From NCBI RefSeq assembly GCF_009928445.1, contig NZ_JAABNO010000019.1, positions 49,788 through 113,787 of the forward strand: DNA of 64,000 bases. Direction: 5' to 3'. The DNA comes from Clostridium sp. C8-1-8. Lineage in GTDB: Bacteria; Bacillota; Clostridia; Clostridiales; Clostridiaceae. The notes beneath the pieces were generated by a model. The model saw nothing but the letters and a program-made list of their open reading frames with translations. It was not told where the DNA came from and ran no database searches. The position numbers and the translations under genes are program-made. The stretch's first letter is position 1. Every line of letters starts with the position of its first letter. This document shows, one piece after another, positions 40,580-49,078 of the stretch.

Positions 40580-41424
40580 AAAATTTAACTCATATATACA
40601 TGCCAAAATCGCCTTTTGAAAAGAAAGCACTTGATGATGTTTCGTTAGAAATATATGATGGTCAATTTGTAGCGTTGATAGGACATACTGGGTCAGGAAA
40701 ATCTACATTAATTCAACACCTAAATGGACTATTAAAACCATCTAGTGGTAAGATAATAGTAGATGATATTAGTATAACTGAGAAAGGCGTAAAGCTATCT
40801 GATATTAGAAAAAAGATAGGACTTGTATTTCAATATCCTGAATATCAATTATTTGAAGAGACAATAGAAAAAGATATACAGTTTGGGCCAAGGAATTTAG
40901 GCTTATCTGAAGAAGAAATTAGTGTTAGAACAACAAGAGCTATGAAGATGGTTGGATTAGACTACGAATATTACAAAGATAAATCTCCTTTTGAATTGAG
41001 TGGTGGCCAGAAGAGAAGAGTAGCTATAGCAGGTGTTGTTGCTATGGAACCAAAGATATTAATATTAGATGAACCTACTGCAGGATTAGATCCAAAGGGT
41101 AGAGATGAGATTTTGGAGCAAATTAAGATACTTCATAAAGAATATAATATGACTATAATACTTGTAAGTCATAGCATGGAAGATGTTGCTAAGTTAGCCG
41201 ATAGAGTTATTGTTATGAATAAAGGAAAGTGTATATTGGATGGTGTTCCCTCAGAGATATTTAATAAGATAGATATTCTAGAAGAAGTTGGCTTAGCCGC
41301 ACCTCAGGTGACCTACTTGATTAGGGAACTTAAAAATAAGGGCTTTAATATAAGCGGTAGTGTATTTACAGTGGAACAGGCTAAGAAGGAGTTACTAGAG
41401 TATTTCAATAACAAGAAGCAATAA
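40564..41424 (+). CDS. ecfA2: ECF transporter ATPase EcfA2
   Basis: This 286-residue second ATPase pairs with EcfA1. Walker A is GHTGSGKST (40-48), Q-loop [17 protein letters not shown], signature ELSGGQKRR, Walker B ILILDEP and His in [10 protein letters not shown]. The 16-nt overlap with ecfA1 indicates coupled translation. Confidence 0.95.
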   Translation: MSIRIENLTHIYMPKSPFEKKALDDVSLEIYDGQFVALIGHTGSGKSTLIQHLNGLLKPSSGKIIVDDISITEKGVKLSDIRKKIGLVFQYPEYQLFEETIEKDIQFGPRNLGLSEEEISVRTTRAMKMVGLDYEYYKDKSPFELSGGQKRRVAIAGVVAMEPKILILDEPTAGLDPKGRDEILEQIKILHKEYNMTIILVSHSMEDVAKLADRVIVMNKGKCILDGVPSEIFNKIDILEEVGLAAPQVTYLIRELKNKGFNISGSVFTVEQAKKELLEYFNNKKQ

Positions 41425-41441
41425 GTAAGGGGGACGGTGCA

Positions 41442-42254
41442 ATGTTAAAAGAGATAACTATTGGTCAGTATATACCAGGAGATTCATTTATACATAAGTT
41501 AGATCCTAGAACTAAGATATTAATATCAATACTTTTCATAATTTGTCTTTTTGTAATGAACAAGTATGTAGGGTATATTTTTGTAACAGCATTTTTAGGA
41601 GCCGCAATAATATTTTCTAAAATTCATATAAGATTTCTTTATAAAGGCCTAAAGCCTGTATTTCTTCTTATAATTATAACGGCTGCTTTAAATATTTTTA
41701 TGATACAAGGAAAGCCAGAGAATTTATTATATGCATGGGGATATCTAAAGATATACAAGGAAGGTATAGATACAGCCCTATTTATGACTTTAAGGCTGAT
41801 ATTCTTAATATTAGGTACTTCATTACTAACGCTTACTACGTCGCCTATAGAGCTAACTGATGGTATAGAGCGACTTCTTAATCCATTTAAGAAAATAGGA
41901 GTACCAGCACATGAGCTTGCGATGATGATGACTATAGCTTTAAGATTCATACCGACACTAATGGATGAAACTGATAAGATTATGAAAGCTCAGCAAGCTA
42001 GAGGTGCAGATTTTGAGTCAGGTAATATTATACAAAAAGCAAAAAGCTTAATTCCTCTATTGGTGCCTCTGTTTATTAGTTCTTTTAGAAGAGCAGATGA
42101 ACTTGCAATGGCGATGGAAGCCAGATGTTATAGGGGAGGAGAAGGAAGAACAAGAATGAAGCAACTAAAGTATGGAGGAAGAGACTTTGTTGCATATGGA
42201 ATAATTGTTCTTTTACTTATTTTTAGTTTTTATGTGAGGTTTGGAATAAAATAA
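41442..42254 (+). CDS. ecfT: ECF transporter transmembrane protein EcfT
   Basis: This 270-residue membrane subunit couples ATP hydrolysis to interchangeable substrate-binding S proteins. Several membrane spans lie in the first 120 residues and at the C-terminus. Two conserved Ala-Arg-Gly coupling motifs are present as AQQARGADF and AMEARCYRGG (the second has C in the variable place). AAGGGGG precedes ATG. Confidence 0.95.
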   Translation: MLKEITIGQYIPGDSFIHKLDPRTKILISILFIICLFVMNKYVGYIFVTAFLGAAIIFSKIHIRFLYKGLKPVFLLIIITAALNIFMIQGKPENLLYAWGYLKIYKEGIDTALFMTLRLIFLILGTSLLTLTTSPIELTDGIERLLNPFKKIGVPAHELAMMMTIALRFIPTLMDETDKIMKAQQARGADFESGNIIQKAKSLIPLLVPLFISSFRRADELAMAMEARCYRGGEGRTRMKQLKYGGRDFVAYGIIVLLLIFSFYVRFGIK

Positions 42255-42268
42255 ATTAGGTGATTTTT

Positions 42269-43003
42269 TTGAGAAATATAAAGCTTATACTAGAATACGA
42301 TGGAAGTAATTATTTTGGATGGCAAAGACAGAAACATGGAACTACTGTTCAAAATAAGTTAGAAGAGGCTATAGGAAGTTTAACCAAAGAAAAAATAGAA
42401 GTGATTGGCTGTTCTAGAACTGATTCAGGAGTACATGCCAAAGGATATGTAGCAAACTTTATCACAAATAGCACTATTCCTGGTGAAAGGTTCAAGGATG
42501 CAATTAACACAAGATTGCCAGAGGATATCTTGATAACTTTTTCAGAAGAAGTTTCAAATGACTTTCATGCAAGATATTCTTCAAAGGGAAAGATGTATAG
42601 TTATACTATAAGAAATAATAGCATACCAACAGTCATAGGCAGAAATTATTTTTATAATGTCAAAGAAGAGCTTGATGTTGAGGCTATGCTTGATGGGGCT
42701 AAATATTTTGTAGGCACTCATGATTTTAAAGCTTTTCAAAATAAAGGCGGTTCAGTAAAGACATCTGTTAGAACTATAACACAACTTGATTTTGATATAA
42801 AGGATGATATTATTAAAATTTATGTGTCTGGTGATGGTTTTTTGTACAATATGGTAAGAATAATAGTAGGAACCTTGATTCTAGTTGGAAGAAATAAACT
42901 GAAACCTTGCGATGTAGAGAAGATTATATCAGATGGAATAAGGCAGAAAGCAGGCAAATGCTCACCAGCCAGTGGTTTATGCTTAGAAAAAGTTTTTTAC
43001 TAA
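42269..43003 (+). CDS. truA: tRNA pseudouridine(38-40) synthase TruA
   Basis: This 244-residue enzyme isomerises uridines 38-40 of the tRNA anticodon stem. The catalytic Asp52 is in CSRTDSGVHAKG. Other family motifs are YDGSNYFGWQRQ and FLYNMVRIIVGTL. The start is TTG 42269, preceded by AGGTGA; a GTG at 42260 lies inside that site. It follows ecfT by 14 bp. Confidence 0.94.
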   Translation: MRNIKLILEYDGSNYFGWQRQKHGTTVQNKLEEAIGSLTKEKIEVIGCSRTDSGVHAKGYVANFITNSTIPGERFKDAINTRLPEDILITFSEEVSNDFHARYSSKGKMYSYTIRNNSIPTVIGRNYFYNVKEELDVEAMLDGAKYFVGTHDFKAFQNKGGSVKTSVRTITQLDFDIKDDIIKIYVSGDGFLYNMVRIIVGTLILVGRNKLKPCDVEKIISDGIRQKAGKCSPASGLCLEKVFY

Positions 43004-43020
43004 AATATTGGTGAAATTTA

Positions 43021-43049
43021 TTGACACGCCCGTAAGCGTGTATTATAAT
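43021..43049 (+). promoter_or_regulatory. Consensus promoter for rplM-rpsI with inverted repeat in the spacer
   Basis: TTGACA (43021-43026) and TATAAT (43044-43049) are both perfect, with 17-bp spacing. The spacer holds ACACGC/GCGTGT (43024-43029, 43036-43041), which overlaps the -35. This could be an operator or a short truA terminator stem. Confidence 0.8.
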
Positions 43050-43055
43050 AGTCTA

Positions 43056-43150
43056 TGTTCGTGTGATACGTGTATAAGAACCAGTTGACCTGGGATCTTG
43101 ACATCATAGATTTGACTTAATGTAATAAGTACGCTTTAAAGAAAGTTCAG
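43056..43150 (+). promoter_or_regulatory. Leader of rplM-rpsI, L13-leader position
   Basis: The 113-nt untranslated region between the promoter and rplM is where the Firmicute L13 leader lies. I see small possible helices but cannot confirm the consensus by eye. Confidence 0.4.
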
Positions 43151-43162
43151 GGAGGGAAAACG

Positions 43163-43597
43163 ATGAAATCATACATTGCAAAAACTAATGAAGTTGAAAG
43201 AAAATGGTATGTAGTTGACGCTGCTGGAAAGCCACTAGGAAGAGTTGCTAGCCAAGTTGCTTCAATATTAAGAGGTAAGAATAAGCCAACATTTACTCCA
43301 AATGTTGATTGCGGAGATTTCGTAATAGTTATAAATGCTGAAAAGGTTGTTTTAACTGGAAAGAAATTAGACCAAAAGTTCCTAAGAAAGCATAGCCTTT
43401 ATCCAGGTGGATTAAAAGAAACTCCATACAGAGAAGTTTTAGATAAAAAGCCTGAATTCGCTTTTGAAGAATCTGTAAGAAGAATGCTTCCAAAGGGAGT
43501 TTTAGGAAGAAAGATGCTTACAAAATTAAAGGTTTATAGAGGTGCTGAACATAATCATGCAGCTCAAAATCCAGAAGTACTTGAATTAAAGTACTAA
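43163..43597 (+). CDS. rplM: 50S ribosomal protein L13
   Basis: This 144-residue early-assembly protein contains [40 protein letters not shown] and [26 protein letters not shown] precedes ATG. Confidence 0.98.
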   Translation: MKSYIAKTNEVERKWYVVDAAGKPLGRVASQVASILRGKNKPTFTPNVDCGDFVIVINAEKVVLTGKKLDQKFLRKHSLYPGGLKETPYREVLDKKPEFAFEESVRRMLPKGVLGRKMLTKLKVYRGAEHNHAAQNPEVLELKY

Positions 43598-43623
43598 TTT
43601 GACGCTCGGGAGGAGGATTTGAA

Positions 43624-44016
43624 ATGGCAAAAGTTCAATACATGGCTACTGGAAGAAGAAAGAAATCAGTTGCAAGAGTTAGACTTGTTGCAGGTGAAGG
43701 TAAGGTAGTAATAAACAATAAAGAAATAGAAACATATTTTGGTTTAGAAACTTTAAGAGTTATAGTTAATCAACCATTAGTATTAACTGGAACTAAAGAT
43801 AAATTTGACGTTATAGTTAATGTACACGGTGGTGGATTGACAGGTCAAGCAGGAGCTATAAGACATGGTATATCAAGAGCTCTTGTTAAATCAGACGAAA
43901 CTGTTAAGACAGACATTAAGAGAGCTGGTTTCTTAACAAGAGATCCAAGAATGAAGGAAAGAAAGAAATACGGTCTTAAGAAAGCTAGAAGATCACCACA
44001 GTTCTCAAAGAGATAG
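43624..44016 (+). CDS. rpsI: 30S ribosomal protein S9
   Basis: This 130-residue protein has a C-terminal tail that reaches P-site tRNA ([10 protein letters not shown]). It begins [20 protein letters not shown] and contains [29 protein letters not shown] is upstream. Confidence 0.98.
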   Translation: MAKVQYMATGRRKKSVARVRLVAGEGKVVINNKEIETYFGLETLRVIVNQPLVLTGTKDKFDVIVNVHGGGLTGQAGAIRHGISRALVKSDETVKTDIKRAGFLTRDPRMKERKKYGLKKARRSPQFSKR

Positions 44017-44021
44017 TATTT

Positions 44022-44054
44022 CAAAAAAGGGGAGTATTCCTCTTTTTTTTTTTG
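44022..44054 (+). terminator. Rho-independent terminator after rpsI
   Basis: The A-rich arm AAAAAAGGGGA pairs with TTCCTCTTTTTT and runs into more than ten T. Confidence 0.85.
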
Positions 44055-44062
44055 CCTTTAAA

Positions 44063-44113
44063 ACAGCATATGTGAAACTTTATTAATTAACAGTAAGGTT
44101 TCATATGTGCTGC
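44063..44113. repeat. 18-bp inverted repeat downstream of rpsI
   Basis: CAGCATATGTGAAAC and the following bases pair with GTTTCATATGTGCTG through a long stem containing wobbles, with a loop of about 14 nt (TATTAATTAACAGT). No T run follows. Function is unknown. Confidence 0.5.
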
Positions 44114-44200
44114 TAATATTAGTCTTTCTAATAGCTTTAAGTAGCTAAAAGATATATAAGTTGCCAGATTCTTTACCTAAAAATTATGAACAGTTGATAT

Positions 44201-44238
44201 AAAAAAACACTGAAAAGTTAGTTTTAGTGTTTTTTTAT
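44201..44238. terminator. A/T-flanked hairpin upstream of cwlD
   Basis: AAAAAAACACTGAAAA pairs with TTTTAGTGTTTTTTT, giving a T run on the + strand and an A run upstream. It probably ends any read-through from rpsI. Confidence 0.65.
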
Positions 44239-44317
44239 AAAAAATATACCCTAAAATAAGTATAAATATAGAGTTATTGCAAAAAATACTATAGATATTG
44301 TACTTATGGAGGTTATT

Positions 44318-45016
44318 ATGAAAAAGAAGATATCTATATTATTTTTAGCTGTTGTTTTACTGGTTACCAATGTTGTAGTCAGTGCCAGTGCTTTGGATAA
44401 AAATTTAAAAAAATCAGATAAGATAATTTTAATTGATCCAGGACATGGAGGAATAGACGGCGGAGCTAAATCTAAAAATGGTACCATAGAAAAGGATATA
44501 AATTTGGCCATAGGCTTAAAATTAAGAGCTTATCTTGAAAAAAAGGGATATAAAATCTTTATGACTAGAGCTGATGATACTGGATTATATGAAAAGGGTA
44601 AAACACTGAGAGAGAAAAAAGATGAAGACTTAGGAAATAGGGTGAAGCTGAAAGAAAGTACTAAATGCAATATATTCGTAAGTATACATCAAAACATGTT
44701 TCCTCAAAGTAAATATTATGGTGCTCAGACATGGTATGCTAGTGATGAAGAAAGTAAAAAGTTAGGTGAGCTAATTCAAAACACATTGGTAGAGAAGATA
44801 GATAAAAATAATAAAAGAGTAGCAAAGTCGGCTGGAGATGATTATAGGATTCTTAGAGATAAATTAGGAGTACCAAGTGTCATAGTTGAATGTGGATTTT
44901 TATCGAATCCTAATGAAGAATCATTGCTAAAAACAGAGGAGTATCAACAAAAACTTGCAGATACTGTAGGTCACGCCATAGATAAGTATTTCCAGTCTAA
45001 AAATGATGCTGAATAA
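44318..45016 (+). CDS. cwlD: N-acetylmuramoyl-L-alanine amidase CwlD (Amidase_3)
   Basis: This 232-residue protein has an N-terminal membrane or signal segment (about 5-25). The zinc amidase domain shows H43 in LIDPGHGGIDGG, E58 in GTIEKDINL, H124 in VSIHQN and E191 in VECGFLSN. In Bacillus, CwlD makes the muramic-delta-lactam of spore cortex. Family, size and the location right after rpsI support CwlD over a vegetative amidase. ATG 44318 follows GGAGGTT; the ATG at 44306 lies upstream of that site. Confidence 0.88.
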   Translation: MKKKISILFLAVVLLVTNVVVSASALDKNLKKSDKIILIDPGHGGIDGGAKSKNGTIEKDINLAIGLKLRAYLEKKGYKIFMTRADDTGLYEKGKTLREKKDEDLGNRVKLKESTKCNIFVSIHQNMFPQSKYYGAQTWYASDEESKKLGELIQNTLVEKIDKNNKRVAKSAGDDYRILRDKLGVPSVIVECGFLSNPNEESLLKTEEYQQKLADTVGHAIDKYFQSKNDAE

Positions 45017-45057
45017 CTAAATTTCCTAGGAAATAATGAAGATATATTATAAAAAAC

Positions 45058-45112
45058 AGGATGCTTTGAAGGAAATTATCCTATTATCCTTCTAAACATC
45101 CTCTTTTTTTAT
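45058..45112. terminator. Terminator between convergent cwlD and the DUF3048-like gene
   Basis: AGGATG (45058-45063) pairs with CATCCT (45097-45102), and GAAGGA pairs with TCCTTC inside. T7-8 follows on the + strand. Confidence 0.8.
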
Positions 45113-45120
45113 AATGGTTG

Positions 45121-45930
45121 CTAGTTTTTTACAAGATATTTTGAAGTTATTATATTTGTCGATTGATCAGTAACTACCCAATAGGTATTTCCTCTAATTA
45201 AAGACAGTGGAGTAGTACCATCACTTAAATAAAACTTATTATCTCTCCAGAATATTTTTTGAGCTTTACCACCTGTAAATAGAAAGCCGTAGCCATCACC
45301 TTTGTGAGAGAAGACATCTTCATGATTTATTTTATCTTCATCAACATACTGAATAATGATATTTTTAAAGGATAATTCTTTGTTTGTTACAACATTTCTT
45401 TCTACAACAGGACCGTTATAGTGAACATAATCATCACCGTTATATGTAAAGCTAGAAGAAATTTCTGGTGTATACTCAATAAAGATTGTGTCGTAATTAG
45501 ATTTAAAGTTATATTTTTCTAAGTCTAGCTTGTCTATAAAATTGAAGTGTGGTATCTCATTTAGTGACATATTTTTAATAGCATCGATTGAATCAGTTCT
45601 TTCTATTTTTTTATTATAGAATATTGCCCAGTACTCTATATGATTACTATTCTTATTAAAAGTTTCATATACTATGTCACTTATTGATATATTAGTGAGA
45701 TTTTTAATCTTTACTGGTGAGTACTTTACTCCTATAATAGAATTTTTAGATGAAACCTCAGCCATTTTTTCACCTGTTATAGGGGAAACACTTATACTAT
45801 TATGAGGAATTGTATTTTTCTTTGTTTTGTTTACTACATTATAAAAATCATAAAACACTATCAATAATAAAACTATAATTAAAGCATAGATTAAAATGTC
45901 GTAAGATTTAGTTGATAATTTTAATTTCAT
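45121..45930 (-). CDS. DUF3048 (YerB-like) domain protein, membrane-anchored
   Basis: This 269-residue protein has an N-terminal transmembrane anchor (about residues 11-31) and an exported remainder. SPITGEKMAEV, then VKIKNLTNISISDIVYETF, and the C-terminal GNTYWVVTDQSTNIITSKY resemble DUF3048 proteins such as Bacillus YerB. The canonical central motifs are diverged, so it may be a degenerate family member. YerB's function is not established. The gene stands alone, convergent with cwlD. Confidence 0.65.
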   Translation of the reverse strand: MKLKLSTKSYDILIYALIIVLLLIVFYDFYNVVNKTKKNTIPHNSISVSPITGEKMAEVSSKNSIIGVKYSPVKIKNLTNISISDIVYETFNKNSNHIEYWAIFYNKKIERTDSIDAIKNMSLNEIPHFNFIDKLDLEKYNFKSNYDTIFIEYTPEISSSFTYNGDDYVHYNGPVVERNVVTNKELSFKNIIIQYVDEDKINHEDVFSHKGDGYGFLFTGGKAQKIFWRDNKFYLSDGTTPLSLIRGNTYWVVTDQSTNIITSKYLVKN

Positions 45931-46103
45931 ATAAGCTCCTTAAAAATATTTTACAATTAAATATAAGTCGATCATTTTAATAATATGCAAGAATTATATA
46001 ATTTATATTTGGGATAATGTATGGTTTAATATAATTAGAATACAATTAGAAACTCAAATCACAATTTTAATTTAGATTCATCTATATATTAGGGGAGGGG
46101 CTT

Positions 46104-46946
46104 ATGAAAGAGATACATGTTTCAAAAATAGTTGAGGCAGTAAAAGAATTATGTATATCTTCTAACTATTTTTTAGGAGATGATTTAAGAGATAGTTTGG
46201 AGAAAGCAAAAGAAGAGGAAAATTGGTCTATAGCAAAAAGCGTATTAGAAAACATAGTATTAAATGCAGACTTAGCTAAGAATGAAAGAATGCCTATTTG
46301 CCAGGATACAGGTATGGCTTGTGTTTTTATAGATATAGGTCAAGAAGTACATATTAGTGGGGGACTTCTGGAAGATGCTATAAATGAAGGAGTAAGAAGA
46401 GGTTATGAAGAAGGATATCTTAGAAAATCTGTGGTAGGAGATCCTATAGAAAGAATTAATACTAAGGATAATACACCAGCAGTAATATATTATAATATTA
46501 CAAGTGGAGATAAGCTTAAAATAACAGTGGCTCCAAAAGGATTTGGCTCAGAAAATATGAGTGCAATAAAGATGCTAAAACCTTCGGATGGATTAGAAGG
46601 TATCAAAGAGTTTGTTCTTGATACTGTAAGTAAGGCTGGACCAAATCCATGTCCACCTATAGTAATAGGCATTGGAATAGGTGGTACCTTTGACAAAGCT
46701 GCTACTTTGGCAAAAAAGGCTCTTGTGAGAAAGACAAATGAAAAACACAGTAATCCGTTCTATGCTGAGCTAGAGGAGGAGCTGCTTTCTAAAATAAATG
46801 ACTTGGGTATAGGACCTCAAGGATTTGGAGGTAGAACTACAGCATTAGGAGTTAATATTGAAGTGTACCCAACGCATATTGCAGGATTGCCTGTTGCTGT
46901 TAATATTAATTGTCATGCTACTAGACATGCTGAAATAGAATTGTAG
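46104..46946 (+). CDS. Fumarate hydratase, class I, alpha subunit (TtdA-like)
   Basis: This 280-residue protein is the N-terminal half of the two-subunit iron-sulfur fumarase. Probable cluster ligands are Cys66 (PICQDTG), Cys183 ([14 protein letters not shown]) and Cys270 ([10 protein letters not shown]). The enzyme interconverts fumarate and malate; L-tartrate dehydratase is the nearest alternative. AGGGGAGGGG precedes ATG. The beta subunit follows after 11 bp. Aspartase at 60 kb could feed fumarate to it. Confidence 0.88.
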   Translation: MKEIHVSKIVEAVKELCISSNYFLGDDLRDSLEKAKEEENWSIAKSVLENIVLNADLAKNERMPICQDTGMACVFIDIGQEVHISGGLLEDAINEGVRRGYEEGYLRKSVVGDPIERINTKDNTPAVIYYNITSGDKLKITVAPKGFGSENMSAIKMLKPSDGLEGIKEFVLDTVSKAGPNPCPPIVIGIGIGGTFDKAATLAKKALVRKTNEKHSNPFYAELEEELLSKINDLGIGPQGFGGRTTALGVNIEVYPTHIAGLPVAVNINCHATRHAEIEL

Positions 46947-46957
46947 GGGGAATATAT

Positions 46958-47515
46958 ATGGAAAGAAAAATTACTACTCCGTTGAAAGAAGATAAGGTAT
47001 TAGAATTAACTGCAGGCGATACGGTTTTATTAAGTGGTGTCATATATACAGCCAGAGATGCAGCTCATAAAAAGCTTATAGAGCTTGTTAATTCAAATGA
47101 GTCCTTACCTATAGATATAAAAGATTCAATCATTTACTATGTAGGTCCAACACCAGAAAAGCCAAAAGAAGTAATAGGATCAGCAGGGCCAACTACAAGC
47201 TATAGAATGGATTCATATACGCCTCAATTACTTGATTTAGGGCTTAAAGGGATGATAGGAAAAGGCTTAAGAAGTAAAGAAGTAGTAGAAAGTATGATGA
47301 AAAATAAAGCAATATATTTCGGCGCTATTGGTGGTGCTGGAGCACTTATATCAAAATGTATTAAAAAAAGTGATATTGTAGCTTATGAAGAATTAGGTGC
47401 TGAAGCTGTTAGAAGATTAGAAGTTGAAGACTTACCGGTAGTTGTAATAATAGATAGCAAAGGTAATAACTTATACGAAATTGGAAGAAGAGACTACTTG
47501 GAAAGCCTAAAGTAA
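46958..47515 (+). CDS. Fumarate hydratase, class I, beta subunit (TtdB-like)
   Basis: This 185-residue C-terminal half has the signatures VGPTPEKPKEVIGSAGPTTS, RMDSYTPQLLDLGLKGMIGKG shortened at the ends, and AIGGAGALI. It forms the substrate pocket with the alpha subunit. GGGGGAA precedes ATG, and the pair is clearly one operon. Confidence 0.88.
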   Translation: MERKITTPLKEDKVLELTAGDTVLLSGVIYTARDAAHKKLIELVNSNESLPIDIKDSIIYYVGPTPEKPKEVIGSAGPTTSYRMDSYTPQLLDLGLKGMIGKGLRSKEVVESMMKNKAIYFGAIGGAGALISKCIKKSDIVAYEELGAEAVRRLEVEDLPVVVIIDSKGNNLYEIGRRDYLESLK

Positions 47516-47521
47516 TATAAT

Positions 47522-47572
47522 AAAAAGACGTGTACAATAGGTTAAAAACTTAATGTAGGCGTCTTTTTATTA
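47522..47572. terminator. Terminator after fumarase genes
   Basis: AAAAAGACG near 47522-47530 pairs with CGTCTTTTT near 47560-47568. T/A tails on both sides suit both the fumarase operon and the convergent gene. Confidence 0.8.
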
Positions 47573-47575
47573 TTA

Positions 47576-48433
47576 TTATATACTTTTAAACCCTTTTCCT
47601 CTAACTTCTGATATATCGATTATAGTTATAAAAGCCTTCGGATCAACAAGATGAATTGTATTTTTTAGTTCTATCATTTGACGAGTTGTAACGATACAAT
47701 AAAGCATCTTCTTCCTGTCATGAGTATATTCACCTTCTGCAAATAGTGAGGTTACTCCTCTATGTAAATCATTAATTATGTACCTTATTACGTCTTGTTC
47801 TCGTTCCGTTAGAATAAGAAGTAAGTTCTTTCGGTTTAATCCTCTTACCATAACATCAAGAACATAACTTTGGATAAACATTGATATTAAAGTATAAAGA
47901 GATTTAGGAATACCAAAAAATACTGTTCCAACTGCTATAATTACTAAGTTAAGTATAAAGTTTAGCTTACCTATTTCAAAATTAGAATATCTTTTTCTAA
48001 TAAGCATTGTAATTATATCTGTTCCACCAGTTGAACCATTTCTTGAAAATACTAGTCCGAAACCTATTCCACATATAACTCCACCATAAATACAATAAAG
48101 AATAGCCTCATCTAGTACTATTATTTTAGAAAGAGGTGAGGTTATAATTAATGATGCTGATAAGGAAATCATACCCAATGCTGAATACATGGTAAATTTT
48201 TTGTCTAACTTAAAATAGCTAACTACAAATAGTGGTAAATTTAAGATGAATACAGTAAAACCAGCTTTGAAACCAGTAAGATACTGAATAATTAGTGCTA
48301 TACCTGTAGCACCACCACTTAAAAGTTTAGCATGAGTTAAGAATAGATTTATTCCTAAGGATGATATAAAGCAACCACTTATTATTATTATTATGTCTAA
48401 TATATAAGTTTGCTTAGATTTTATGTAGTCCAT
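47576..48433 (-). CDS. YitT family membrane protein (DUF161 + DUF2179)
   Basis: This 285-residue protein has five to six membrane spans in its first about 200 residues. Family signatures are LLSGGATGIALIIQYLTG and FSRNGSTGGTDIITMLIRKR. The C-terminal DUF2179 domain contains RGVTSLFAEGEYTHDRKKML and VDPKAFITIIDISEVRGKGF. The substrate is unknown. AGGGTTG precedes the start on the minus strand. Confidence 0.85.
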   Translation of the reverse strand: MDYIKSKQTYILDIIIIISGCFISSLGINLFLTHAKLLSGGATGIALIIQYLTGFKAGFTVFILNLPLFVVSYFKLDKKFTMYSALGMISLSASLIITSPLSKIIVLDEAILYCIYGGVICGIGFGLVFSRNGSTGGTDIITMLIRKRYSNFEIGKLNFILNLVIIAVGTVFFGIPKSLYTLISMFIQSYVLDVMVRGLNRKNLLLILTEREQDVIRYIINDLHRGVTSLFAEGEYTHDRKKMLYCIVTTRQMIELKNTIHLVDPKAFITIIDISEVRGKGFKSI

Positions 48434-48748
48434 TTTTCAACCCTCTCAATAATATAAATATGTTTACATGAAAATTATATAAAAATAATCATGATATGTA
48501 AAAACCGTAATATGCTATGAAATCAAATCACAAGTTTTTATTCATTATAAAGTAAAAAATGCTATAAATTCTTCATTATTCCTTATAAGATCTTGTATAC
48601 AATAATATGTATCAAAGTATAACTAAATTTGAATAAATATATTATTATTTATTACAGATGAGCATCTTCAATTTTTAAAAACATTTAATTAGTATATGGC
48701 TAAAATAACATCTCCTAAATAACTATTTAAATTCAACTTTCATAGTAA
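48434..48748. other. AT-rich intergenic region
   Basis: I see no gene, RNA or clear hairpin. Two divergent promoters must lie in this region and the next feature. Confidence 0.4.
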
Positions 48749-48777
48749 TAGACAATAACTATGGTGTGATATAAAAT
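48749..48777 (+). promoter_or_regulatory. Candidate promoter for the 52-residue membrane peptide gene
   Basis: TAGACA (48749-48754) and TAAAAT (48772-48777) each match five of six consensus bases, with 17-bp spacing, about 36 bp before the ribosome-binding site. Confidence 0.45.
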
Positions 48778-48826
48778 ATAAGTATTATAATTTATATTCA
48801 TATAAAATATCTAAAGGAGTTTAGTA

Positions 48827-48985
48827 ATGAGAGTTAAGCTTCCAGGCAATATTAAGACAAAGATAATTATACTAGTGATATTAGTATTTGTTAGTATCGC
48901 TATCTTTATAAAAGAAGGGATAGAAAATAGAAAAGAAAATAATGTTAATACAAAGACTAATCAGCAATTTATACAAGTTAAATAA
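48827..48985 (+). CDS. Small single-span membrane protein, unknown function
   Basis: This 52-residue peptide was read directly from the sequence: it begins MRVKLPGNIKTKIIILVILV. A basic N-terminus leads to one hydrophobic span (about 12-28) and a polar, Asn/Lys-rich tail. AAAGGAG lies 8 nt before ATG and a promoter-like pair lies upstream, which supports expression. I recognise no family. It is 93 bp upstream of galE but separated from it by a hairpin. Confidence 0.55.
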   Translation: MRVKLPGNIKTKIIILVILVFVSIAIFIKEGIENRKENNVNTKTNQQFIQVK

Positions 48986-49018
48986 CGCCTAATTACTTCT
49001 ACAAGATTGCATAAATAA

Positions 49019-49078
49019 AAAATTACTAAAATACAATATATACGTAAATAATACGTTATATTGTAGGAGCAGTAATTT
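49019..49078 (+). promoter_or_regulatory. Hairpin that encloses the galE ribosome-binding site
   Basis: An outer stem AATTACT (49021-49027)/AGTAATT (49071-49077) and an inner stem 49032-49046/49052-49065 (TACAATATA and ACGTA against TACGT and TATATTGTA, one bulge) leave TAGGAG in the internal loop, just before ATG. Confidence 0.55.
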
